A DNA stretch of 18,773 nucleotides from an uncultured Clostridia bacterium (GTDB lineage Bacteria > Bacillota > Clostridia > Oscillospirales > Acutalibacteraceae). Location: the NCBI GenBank assembly GCA_947626485.1, contig CANQSG010000016.1, forward strand, positions 1 to 18,773. The letters are read 5' to 3'. Below the pieces are notes generated by a model. It did no database searches, was not told the DNA's origin, and worked only from the letters and a program-made list of their open reading frames with translations. Positions 5,258 through 12,814 of the stretch are shown piece by piece. The position numbers and the translations under genes are program-made. Every line of letters starts with the position of its first letter. The first letter of the stretch is position 1.

Positions 5258-6337
5258 ATGACAAAAAAACAATCCTCTATTTTATATGGAATTTCCATTC
5301 TGCTGATGTTGAGTTATCACCTCCCCAGCCCGAACACAGATTACACGCCTGTCCTGAAATTTATTGGGGGGGGTATTGCGCACCCGATTGCTTGGTTTGG
5401 GGCGATATGTATCGGCATATATGCTTTCATCAGCGGTTACGGAATGTATTGCACGTTGCAAAAGGCCAAGGGGAACGGAAATTCCCTTAGAAACAGGGAA
5501 CGAATTTCTTACGGGTTAGTGGGAAAACGGATCCTGAAATTTATGCGAAAATACTGGATTGTTTTTTGTATTTTCGTCCCCATAGGGTATGCCATCGGTG
5601 TGTATCAGGAAAAAGATTTTTTGTTTCTTTTTGAAAATATCGTATTCTACCGATTTGATTTTAACGAAAACTGGTGGTATGTGAAGCAGTATGTGTTCAT
5701 GCTTCTCACGTTGCCGTTTATTGATATGTTCTTTGATTTTATTTTCCAAAAACAGTATCGTACCTGTTCGTGTGCCGTCTTGCTTGCGGTTCAGGCGATT
5801 TTCAGCGCCGGTCTGTTTTATTTTCTTGCGCCCATGTATACGCACGGAGTTTATTATACCCTGATTTTTGCTATCGGGTATCTATGCGCCAGATTTTCTG
5901 TTTTTTCGCGGCTCCAAGCCCATATTCCGGCAGGGTTATGTTCCGGTTTGATCGGATGGATACTGTTGGCGATCGTGTTTGCAACCCGTTCTCTTATGGC
6001 AAGAAACACTGGGCACCGCGGCTCCGATGTTGTGCTTGCGCCGATTTTCTGCTTCGCCGTATGCCTTCTTACACGCAAAGACGGAAAAATTTCCGGCGGT
6101 TTTGCTTGGCTCGGGAAGTACAGCGTATATATGTATCTCACCCACAGCTTTTATTGTACCTATTTCTTCCGGGACTTTATCATAGTTACACGCATTCCTG
6201 TTTTGATCTACTTGCAATTAATTGTGATTTCTCTGCTCACTTCTGCCATATTGCTCTTCATAGAAAAATATTTATGCGCATTTTTCGCCCGGGGGCGAGC
6301 GATAATTACCGCCCGGCGAAAAGCCGGACAATCATAA
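5258..6337 (+). CDS. Acyltransferase family 3 integral membrane protein
   Basis: A 359-residue hydrophobic protein with about ten predicted membrane helices. The N-terminal helix ILYGISILLMLSYHL carries the single His expected of acyltransferase-3 (OafA/YrhL-type) proteins, and the next helix has ICIGIYAFISGYGMY, also typical. These enzymes generally transfer acetyl or other acyl groups to extracytoplasmic polysaccharide or cell-wall sugars; the acceptor is unknown here. The ATG at 5258 is chosen because AAAGGAG at 5246-5252 lies 5 nt before it; an in-frame ATG at 5180 would add 26 polar residues. The gene is visibly richer in A+T than the surrounding coding DNA and stands alone in an AT-rich island, suggesting horizontal acquisition. 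No clear promoter or terminator is seen. Confidence 0.8.
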   Translation: MTKKQSSILYGISILLMLSYHLPSPNTDYTPVLKFIGGGIAHPIAWFGAICIGIYAFISGYGMYCTLQKAKGNGNSLRNRERISYGLVGKRILKFMRKYWIVFCIFVPIGYAIGVYQEKDFLFLFENIVFYRFDFNENWWYVKQYVFMLLTLPFIDMFFDFIFQKQYRTCSCAVLLAVQAIFSAGLFYFLAPMYTHGVYYTLIFAIGYLCARFSVFSRLQAHIPAGLCSGLIGWILLAIVFATRSLMARNTGHRGSDVVLAPIFCFAVCLLTRKDGKISGGFAWLGKYSVYMYLTHSFYCTYFFRDFIIVTRIPVLIYLQLIVISLLTSAILLFIEKYLCAFFARGRAIITARRKAGQS

Positions 6338-6563
6338 TCATCACCTAAAACCGGGAAAGCATTTTTACTATTTCGAGGATAGGCAAACCGGACTTCTCGG
6401 GTATCGTGTTCGATCGGCTTGTTCATGCTATGCGATTTGTCGTCGTGTTGCGCCACAATTAGTCGAAAAATGTCACCAAAACAGGCGGCGTTGAGAGATG
6501 CAAGTACGCGCTTGGAATTTTTCCATAGCGTTTCAACGCATCCGAAAAAAAGCAGGAAAATTG

Positions 6564-6592
6564 TTTACGATTTATATAGCGTTTAGTAATAT
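6564..6592 (+). promoter_or_regulatory. Possible promoter upstream of the orphan terminator
   Basis: TTTACG (6564-6569), 17-nt spacer, TAATAT (6587-6592): four of six consensus bases in each box. In AT-rich DNA this can occur by chance; its value lies in the terminator about 170 bp downstream. Confidence 0.35.
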
Positions 6593-6761
6593 AACAGACT
6601 TACATGTGGCTCAGACCTCGCTGCAAAAGGAATATGTCGCGGCAGGTTGGAGGCGACACTAAATGATTCGCATATTATTTTAGAATTCATCCGTTTATAC
6701 CCTGCTTCCTTTTCACGCTTACTTTCTCGAACAAATTAATATCCCACGGTGTCAAAACGTC

Positions 6762-6812
6762 CCGCGCCAGATCGGAAATCGCCTTTCTTCCGATCCGGCG
6801 CGGTATTTTTTC
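6762..6812 (+). terminator. Strong orphan Rho-independent terminator
   Basis: A 16-bp stem with one mismatch (6762-6777 with 6788-6803; CCGCGCC-A-GATCGGAA against TTCCGATC-C-GGCGCGG), a 10-nt loop and a TATTTTTT tail. The nearest upstream gene ends more than 400 bp away, so the transcript it ends is not obvious. Confidence 0.85.
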
Positions 6813-6918
6813 GCTCCATTCCTCATGAAACAGCGCTCTTCGGCGCTAAGTTGGTGGTAGAGATTATATAATAGCCTTGAAAAAGTTAAAATAATGTAAA
6901 ATTATCAATCGTAAACTA

Positions 6919-6947
6919 TTGACATTTGATTTCAAAAAATCTATAAT
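6919..6947 (+). promoter_or_regulatory. Perfect consensus promoter of the small acidic gene
   Basis: TTGACA at 6919-6924, a 17-nt spacer and TATAAT at 6942-6947. Transcription should begin near 6954, giving a leader of about 55 nt. Confidence 0.9.
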
Positions 6948-7007
6948 TTATACATAGTTCCAAATATCTATATGCTTCAAATCTAATCGAAAGAAACGGT
7001 GAGGAAA

Positions 7008-7232
7008 ATGAAAGGACAAAAGATGGACTTTGAACTGTTGGAACATGCGGTAGAGGCGGAAGATGGCATCGAGGCTTACTACGACCTGCGCGCCTCCACG
7101 CCGGAGCGGGTGGAATGTTATCCGGAGGTTACGACGGATTTGGCTGCACTGCAAAACTTGATCGAAACGTTGCGCGCGGAAGGATGTACGTTTGAGGAGT
7201 TGGAGGTTTATTTGGAGGAGCTTATATCTTAA
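7008..7232 (+). CDS. Small acidic protein, unknown function, single-gene unit
   Basis: A 74-residue, strongly acidic protein (MKGQKMDFELLEHAVEAEDG... ending EELEVYLEELIS) with no signal peptide, membrane segment or cysteine cluster except isolated Cys; mostly predicted helical. Start choice is uncertain: ATG 7008 follows GGTGAGG with only 3 nt spacing, ATG 7023 follows AAAGGA with 6 nt, and a GTG at 6999 is also in frame. It is transcribed from a perfect consensus promoter and closed by its own terminator, so it should be an abundant monocistronic mRNA. The composition would fit an antitoxin, an inhibitor or a regulatory adaptor, but no family is recognised and there is no partner gene beside it. 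Confidence 0.75.
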   Translation: MKGQKMDFELLEHAVEAEDGIEAYYDLRASTPERVECYPEVTTDLAALQNLIETLRAEGCTFEELEVYLEELIS

Positions 7233-7245
7233 CAGGGAATAATGG

Positions 7246-7289
7246 TTGACCGCCCGGACAGCTTAACTTGCCCGGGCGGTTGACTTTTT
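7246..7289 (+). terminator. Terminator of the small acidic gene
   Basis: Stem ACCGCCCGG/CCGGGCGGT (7249-7257 with 7272-7280), extendable by wobble pairs, followed by CTTTTTC. Confidence 0.85.
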
Positions 7290-7741
7290 CGGGGGCGAGG
7301 CGCTTCTTTCCCTGTCCTTGATAAATGGCGCGGGTCGGTAATGTGGCGAGGGGACAAATTCCCCGCTCGCATCGCTGGGGAAAAGAGATGCATTACATTA
7401 AAATATAAACAGGTGAAGTCGTGTTATTTTATAGATAAAGCAATTTGCAAATCCTATAACGAGCTGTTTCTGCCTTGCACCGCGAAAACGGGGAGCTGGG
7501 GTTGGCGCGGAGGCGAAAATTTCTGCGTTGGGCAAATGGGAACGCTTTTTCGGGATTGAGGGAGGAGGGAAACGGCCGCGGCTTGTGTGACGCGCGGGCG
7601 CAGAGGGTTTGTTTTGTATGGCACGGTCGGCGCGGAAGGCGTTGCGTCCTGATTGCGTCGCGCTTATGCGTGGGAGTTGCGCCACGGCGCCTTTCAACTG
7701 CTCGGCTGTGCGCCTGATGGCATCGCATTTCCGCGCGGGGG
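7290..7741. other. Noncoding region with predicted local structure
   Basis: About 450 bp without a convincing gene. The left part (7338-7396) can fold: GTAATG/CATTAC enclose a hairpin GCGAGGGGA...TCCCC.GC.TCGC and a smaller GCATC/GATGC stem. A short ORF at 7341-7559 begins in this structure, lacks a ribosome binding site and resembles no protein. I see nothing definite in the rest. Confidence 0.45.
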
Positions 7742-7770
7742 TTGCAATGCGGGGGGAAACATGGTAAAAT
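7742..7770 (+). promoter_or_regulatory. Promoter of the glycosyltransferase gene
   Basis: TTGCAA at 7742-7747, a 17-nt spacer and TAAAAT at 7765-7770, 36 nt before the start codon. Confidence 0.7.
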
Positions 7771-7805
7771 AGGCAGCAGAGAATCTGGAAACCGGGAGTT
7801 GTGTT

Positions 7806-9776
7806 ATGAATCCGGAGGAGCGAAAGGAAACCGGCGGGCTGCCGGACGAGGCGGAGCTGCTGCGGCGCACGGCGGCGCGGCGGGGGGAGCTCATCGAACA
7901 GCTGCACGCGCAGCTGGAGGCCGCCGACGAACGGGAGCGCGCGCTGCGCGGGAGTTTGAGCTGGCGGATCACGGCGCCGCTGCGCGCCGTCACGCGGGTG
8001 CTGCGCCGCGCCGTCGCCCGCACCCGGCTGCCGCGCCTTGCCTGCATGGCGTTGAAATCGCTGCTGACGAACGGCTACGCGGCGACGATGGAGCGCGTCC
8101 GGGAACACCGCTCGCGCGGGAAATCCTTCCGGCAGGTCGAGACCGCGCCGCCCGCCGACCGCGCCGCCGAAGAGCGCGCCTTCGACTTCGGCGCGCCGCT
8201 GCAGATCAGCGTCCTCGTGCCGCTCTACAACACCCCCGCGCGGTTCCTGCGCGAGATGATCGCCTCGGTGCAGGCGCAGACCTACGCCGACTGGCAGCTT
8301 TGCCTCGCCGACGGGAGCGACGACGCGCACGCCGACGTCGGGGAAATTTGCCGCGAAGCCGCCGCGCAAGACAGTCGCATCTGCTACCGCAAGCTCGAGA
8401 AAAACGGCGGCATTTCCGAGAACACCAACGCCTGCATCGCGCTGGCGACCGGCGAGTACATCGCCCTGTTCGACCACGACGACGTGCTGCACCCGTCGGC
8501 GCTGTTCGCCTGCCGACAGGCCATCGCGCAGGGCGCCGATTTCGTCTACACCGACGAGGCGACCTTCGTCAACGGCTCGCTGCAGGCGATCGAGGTCTGC
8601 CATTACAAGCCGGATTTCGCGCCCGACACGCTGCGCAGCAACAATTATATCTGCCATCTTTCGGTCTTTTCCCGCGCCCTGCTCGACGCCGCGGGCCCCT
8701 TCAACAGCGCCTGCGACGGCAGCCAGGATTACGATCTGATCCTGCGGCTGACCGAGCGCGCGCGGCACATCGTCCACATCCCGCGGGTGCTCTATTTCTG
8801 GCGCTCGCACGCGGCCTCGACCGCCTTCGCCATCGCCACGAAGCCCTACGTCATCGAGGCGGCGCACCGTGCGCTCGAGGGGCATCTCGCCCGCACCGGC
8901 CTGCGCGGTACCGTCCGCGACGCGGCGCTCATCTCGAACTACCGCATCGACTACGCGCTCGAGCGGCTGCCCTTCGTCTCGATTTTGCTGCCGAACGCCG
9001 GCGACGCGGGCGAGCTGCTGCCGACCCTCGAAGCCATCGCCGCGAAAACCGCCTATTGCAATTTTGAGATCGTCGCGGTCGACGCGCGCGCCGGGCACCC
9101 CGACGCCGCCGCGCTCGACGCCCTTTGCGCCCGGTTCGACCGGCTGCGCGTCCTGCCGTGGGACGGGGCGGACAACCCCGCCGCGCGGCTCAATTTCGCC
9201 GCCGAGCACGCCGGGGGCGAGCTGCTGCTGCTCCTCGAACAGGGCGGCATGCCCGCGACGGAGACCTGGATCGAGGCGCTGCTGATGTTCGCCCAGCGGC
9301 CGGACGTCGGCGCGGTCGGCGGCAAGCTCTACCGACCCGACGGCGCCGTGCGGCACGCCGGGCTGGTCGTCGGGCAGGACGGCACCGCCGCCTTCGCCCA
9401 CACGGGCTACCGCGCGCCGGATTACGGCTACATGGGGCGCGCCGGGTTTATCCACAATGTCTCTGCCCTTTCCGCCGAATGTCTGCTGATCCGCCGCGAC
9501 CGCTTTTTCGCGCACGGCGGGCTGGACGCCGGCTTCCAAAACGCGCTTTACGACGTCGATCTCTGCCTGAAACTGCGGCAGGAAGGCCTTCTGCTGGTCT
9601 TCACGCCCTACGCCGCGCTGACCCTGCCGACCGACCGCCCCATCCCGCTGCCCGCCCCCGCCGACAGCCCCGACGCGCAGCGCTTCCGCGCCCGCCACGC
9701 GCCCGCCCTCGCCGCCGGCGACCCCTATTACAGCCCCAACTTCCCCCAAACCGGCCCCGCGTATCGGTATAAATAA
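7806..9776 (+). CDS. Family 2 glycosyltransferase with two GT-A domains
   Basis: A 656-residue cytosolic protein. Residues 1-60 form a charged coiled-coil-like leader ending in SLSWRITAPLR, a motif common in front of cell-surface-polysaccharide GT2 enzymes. The first GT-A domain (about 133-340) has ISVLVPLYNTPARFLREMI, NGGISENTNACIALATGEY and the metal-binding DHDD at 223-226, so it should be catalytic, transferring sugar from a nucleotide-sugar donor. A second GT2-like domain starts at PFVSILLPN (about 389) and retains GAVGGKLYRPDG, HAGLVVG and YDVDLCLKLRQEG, but its acidic metal site is replaced by LLLLEQGGM (about 474-482), so it may be inactive or structural. GGGAG lies 7 nt before the ATG. 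It stands alone, convergent with the sigma gene. Likely role: rhamnan, teichoic or capsular glycan synthesis; acceptor unknown. Confidence 0.88.
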   Translation: MNPEERKETGGLPDEAELLRRTAARRGELIEQLHAQLEAADERERALRGSLSWRITAPLRAVTRVLRRAVARTRLPRLACMALKSLLTNGYAATMERVREHRSRGKSFRQVETAPPADRAAEERAFDFGAPLQISVLVPLYNTPARFLREMIASVQAQTYADWQLCLADGSDDAHADVGEICREAAAQDSRICYRKLEKNGGISENTNACIALATGEYIALFDHDDVLHPSALFACRQAIAQGADFVYTDEATFVNGSLQAIEVCHYKPDFAPDTLRSNNYICHLSVFSRALLDAAGPFNSACDGSQDYDLILRLTERARHIVHIPRVLYFWRSHAASTAFAIATKPYVIEAAHRALEGHLARTGLRGTVRDAALISNYRIDYALERLPFVSILLPNAGDAGELLPTLEAIAAKTAYCNFEIVAVDARAGHPDAAALDALCARFDRLRVLPWDGADNPAARLNFAAEHAGGELLLLLEQGGMPATETWIEALLMFAQRPDVGAVGGKLYRPDGAVRHAGLVVGQDGTAAFAHTGYRAPDYGYMGRAGFIHNVSALSAECLLIRRDRFFAHGGLDAGFQNALYDVDLCLKLRQEGLLLVFTPYAALTLPTDRPIPLPAPADSPDAQRFRARHAPALAAGDPYYSPNFPQTGPAYRYK

Positions 9777-9788
9777 TCCCAAAATATC

Positions 9789-9818
9789 AAAAAGCCCCGC
9801 TTCCGGCAGGGCTTTTAT
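9789..9818. terminator. Bidirectional terminator between convergent genes
   Basis: AAAAGCCC/GGGCTTTT (9790-9797 with 9809-9816) with an 11-nt loop, T-rich on both strands. It fits termination of the glycosyltransferase mRNA and of the minus-strand sigma operon. Confidence 0.75.
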
Positions 9819-9849
9819 TCGGCTTTCCGCTCTGCGAAGTCGGATTTTT

Positions 9850-11295
9850 TCAGGGGTTGCAGGCGGTTCCTTCTATGCAGAACACGCCGTCGGTCAGGGG
9901 CGTTTCCTTTTCAGGCGCGCGCAGGGCGCCGCGGCGGATAAGCTCGTCTGTGACGAAGCCGATGATTCGGTGCAGATAGCCGCCGATCCACGCGTTGATC
10001 TGGCCGTGCAGGCGCGGCGGAACGAAGCGCGCAAAGCTGTCGCGCACCGCCGCGATCCACGCCGTCAAAAGGTCGTCGAGCGCCGCGTCGTCCAGCGTGA
10101 ACAGCCGGACAAAGTCCCGGAACTGCGCCGCGGTGAAGCAGGGGAACCGCAGCCGGTACTGCGCCCCGTCTTTTTCGAGCAGGTTGGCCTGCACCAGGTG
10201 CGCGGCGTCCTCCTCGGGAAGCGCGTTTTCCGGCAGAACGCCGCCCGCGCCGGGGTGCAGGACGCCGTCGCACAGCCGGCGCATGCCGTTCCGGGCGAGG
10301 TCGGCGTCGAAATATTTGCCGACCCAGTAATAACAGAGGGTCACGCCGTCGCCCTGCACGGCGTTGCACCCGGCGTTGTGCGCCGCGCAGGCCTCCGTCT
10401 CGTCGGCCGTTTCCTCCACGATAAACCAGCCGCAGCCGCCGTCCTTTCGCGGCGGATAGGGCCCGCTTTCGAGGTGCAGGCGGTTGTTTTTCAGGTCGAC
10501 GAGCTTGTGCCGGAGCAGGTAGGGCAGGGCGATGTGCCCGAGCCTGTCCATGCCGAAATCGCTGCCGAAAAAGCCGAGCGCCCGGACGGCCGCTTCCGCC
10601 CCGCGCAGGACGGCCTCGCACCTGTCGGCGACCCTGCCGACCGTCTGCGCCGAAACGTCCTCGGTCTGCTTTTTGTCCTGCAGACGAAAGAGGATAAAAT
10701 CCGTCGCGTAGCGGTTGCCCGTCCTGCAAATCGCGTCGCCGTAGACAAGGCGCGGCAGCTCGTCCTCCACGTACATGGTGGGGATCCCCGTGCAGATGCT
10801 GATCTCCTCGACGGTCAGCGGCGTTTCGTAGGCCGCGCGGCAGATCGCCCGGGCGACCTGCGTGTGCAGGTAGGCGTCGGCGTCCAGGCTGCCGTTGCAG
10901 GTCGTGGTGTTCCAGTGGATTTTCTGATAAATCTTTTCCATGTGATCCGCTCCGATCCGGTCTCTGATTTTTTGACGCGAGACGTTCAGGCGCCATTTGA
11001 CGGTCGTTTCGGGGAGCGCGTACCGTTCCGCCAGCCGCTTGACCGACAGGCCGCCGATATAATGATCGACGAAAATGTCCCTGTAAGCGGCGGAAAGCGT
11101 GTGCAAATACCGGAAAACCGTTTCGTACTGTTCTTCGACGTTTTCCGCGTCGGCGTCGTCGACGACGGCAACCGGCACGTCCTCGCAGGACAGCAGCATC
11201 TGCGTTTTCTTTCGCTTGTCGACAAACCGGGCGTAGCGGTTGTGCGCGATGCGCCAGACCCAGGCGTCCGGCGACTCGATCTCGTATTTGCGCAT
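9850..11295 (-). CDS. ECF-like sigma factor with long C-terminal extension, 5'-truncated
   Basis: The first ATG gives 481 residues, but sigma homology continues upstream to about 11340 (AEDLASEILCCALEGMRKY, the end of region 2), where an in-frame TAG (11359-11361) stops it with no usable start. Region 2 remnant: AWVWRIAHNRYARFVDKRKK. Region 4 (about 59-114): LHTLSAAYRDIFVDHY then the helix-turn-helix SVKRLAERYALPETTVKWRL. ECF factors normally end here; this one continues for about 365 residues with MEKIYQKIHWNTTTCNGSL, a winged-helix-like segment (PLTVEEISICTGIPTMYVED, about 159-178) and a large domain rich in Cys and Trp (GGCGWFIVEE, LCYYWVGKYF) that could sense a signal. It follows a two-component system on the same strand. 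As sequenced, region 2 is incomplete and core-RNA-polymerase binding is doubtful, so this is a probable pseudogene unless the junction is an error. Confidence 0.75.
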   Translation of the reverse strand: MRKYEIESPDAWVWRIAHNRYARFVDKRKKTQMLLSCEDVPVAVVDDADAENVEEQYETVFRYLHTLSAAYRDIFVDHYIGGLSVKRLAERYALPETTVKWRLNVSRQKIRDRIGADHMEKIYQKIHWNTTTCNGSLDADAYLHTQVARAICRAAYETPLTVEEISICTGIPTMYVEDELPRLVYGDAICRTGNRYATDFILFRLQDKKQTEDVSAQTVGRVADRCEAVLRGAEAAVRALGFFGSDFGMDRLGHIALPYLLRHKLVDLKNNRLHLESGPYPPRKDGGCGWFIVEETADETEACAAHNAGCNAVQGDGVTLCYYWVGKYFDADLARNGMRRLCDGVLHPGAGGVLPENALPEEDAAHLVQANLLEKDGAQYRLRFPCFTAAQFRDFVRLFTLDDAALDDLLTAWIAAVRDSFARFVPPRLHGQINAWIGGYLHRIIGFVTDELIRRGALRAPEKETPLTDGVFCIEGTACNP

Positions 11296-11350
11296 TCCCT
11301 CTAAGGCGCAGCAGAGAATTTCGCTCGCGAGGTCTTCGGCGGGGGGCGGG

Positions 11351-12814
11351 GGCGCGGTCTATGGTGAACCAGAAGCAGACGCCGGTGGGGGTGTTGTAGA
11401 CGCCGCAGGTGCGGCCGTGGAGCTTGACGATGGCGCTGACGATCGAGAGGCCGAGGCCGAAGCGGCTCTGGTCGCGCTTGTGCGAGGCGTCGCCGCGGTA
11501 GAAGCTCTGCCAGAGGTGGGGCATTTCGTCCTCGTCGACGTGGCTGCCGGTGTTGTGGACGCAGACCCGCACGACCTTCTCGTCGGCGGCGTCCGACCCG
11601 GCGAAAAGGGTGATCGCGCCGCCCTTGTCGACGTGGGACAGGGCGTTTTCGAGGTAGCTTTTCAGCACCTGCTCGATCTGCCCCGGGTCGGCGTCGACAA
11701 AGAGGGGGTGCGGCAGCTCGCTGCACAGCGCGGCGTCGGCACCGGGGAGCAGGCGGGAACAGAGCCCGTCGACGAGCTGCGACAGGTCGAAGACCTGCCG
11801 GTCGAGCGGGATTTGCCCCGACTCGTATTTCGAAAGCTGCAACAGGCCGAGCACCAGCCGGTTCATCCGGGCGCTCTCGTCGATGATCGTGTCGCAATAG
11901 GCGTCGCGCGCGGCGGCGTTGACGTTGAGTTTGAGCCCCTCGGCGTAGCCCTGAATGATCGAGATCGGCGTTTTGAGCTCGTGCGAGACGTTGGCGACGA
12001 AGCCCCGCCGCATCGCGTCGAGCTGGCGCTCGGCCTCGATCTCGCCGCGCAGCTGGGCGTTGGAGGTCTGCAAATCGTCAAGCGTGCGTTTGAGCTCGTC
12101 CGAAAGGTGGTTGATCGACGCCGCCAGCTCGCCGACCTCGTCGCGGCCTTTGACGTTCAGGCGACGGCTGAAATCGAGCCCCGCCATGTCGCGGGTGATG
12201 GCGCTCATCTCGGAGATCGGGCGCGAAAACTTGCGGGAGAAAAAGAGCATCCACAAAACGGCGACGACAAAGCAGGCGGCGGCGATGTAGCAGATGAATT
12301 CGCTGGCGGTGGCGGCGCTGGTTTTGAGCAGTTGCTTTTGCAGCCGCAGCTCGGTCAGCATGCCGTTGCCGAGCGAGCGGCGCAGCAGCAGAAATTCCGT
12401 GTCGGTCGCGGGGTCGACCGCCGTTTCGAGGACGCTGCCGTCCGACAGCGCCCGCCGGGACTGCGCCTGTAACTCCTTATGGTACATGTGCAGCTTGATG
12501 TTGCCGAGATAATAATAATCGAGCATCTGGCTGCCGAAGCTCGTGTAGAGCGTCTCGCCCACGGCGGTGTAGATTTCCGCCTCGATGCTGTTCTGCTCGC
12601 GCAGGCGGGTCAGCAGCGCGGTGACCGCCTCGGCGTCCGAAAGGTCGAGCGCCGCGACCTCGTCCGCCTTGTCCCGCAGCACCCCTTCCTGCCGCCGGAC
12701 GAAGAAGGGCAGCAGGAACGCCGTGTTGGAGAGGGTCACGACCAGCACAAACACGACGAAGATCGCCGTGATGCGCACAAAAAGTTTGAACCACAGCTTT
12801 TGTTTCAAGGTCAC
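11351..12814 (-). CDS. Sensor histidine kinase, native C-terminus and stop lost
   Basis: About 488 recognisable residues of a membrane sensor kinase: TM1 at 15-38, an extracytoplasmic sensor of about 135 residues, TM2 at 173-192, HAMP to about 245, and the phosphoacceptor His278 in NVSHELKTP. The ATPase has YLENALSH (N box), VHNTGSHVDEDEMPHLWQSF (NTG variant of the G1 box, as in VanS-like kinases) and FGLGLSIV (G2). It would autophosphorylate and pass phosphate to the adjacent regulator. The GTG start overlaps the regulator's TGA (GTGA). After CFWFTIDRA, where such kinases normally end, there is no stop: the frame runs through a C-rich tract and over the sigma gene out of frame as far as 9911. 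That extra 480 residues is Arg/Ala/Pro-rich and not real protein. Confidence 0.85.

Larger units (their letters stand above)
6338..6918. other. AT-rich noncoding region with an orphan terminator
   Basis: About 580 bp without a convincing gene. It contains a promoter-like sequence (6564-6592), a strong terminator hairpin (6762-6812) and a small hairpin AGCGC-TCTTCG-GCGCT near 6833-6848. Short ORFs on either strand lack ribosome binding sites or recognisable content. Confidence 0.5.

Noticed and set aside
6208..6456. Minus-strand ORF of 82 codons overlapping the acyltransferase end
   Set aside because: No ribosome binding site, no recognised motif, and it overlaps a well-supported gene; at most a decayed fragment.
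7398..9782. A 794-codon minus-strand open frame over the glycosyltransferase
   Set aside because: Arg/Gly/Val-rich shadow of a GC-rich gene; no domain, and the plus strand encodes clear GT2 motifs, a promoter and a ribosome binding site.
9911..11350. In-frame continuation of the kinase ORF to 967 residues
   Set aside because: The added sequence is Arg/Ala/Pro-rich and is the sigma gene read in the wrong frame; counted as loss of stop, not as a domain.
9970..12472. Two plus-strand open frames of more than 400 codons opposite the sigma and kinase genes
   Set aside because: No recognisable motif; the minus strand contains sigma region 4 and all kinase boxes.
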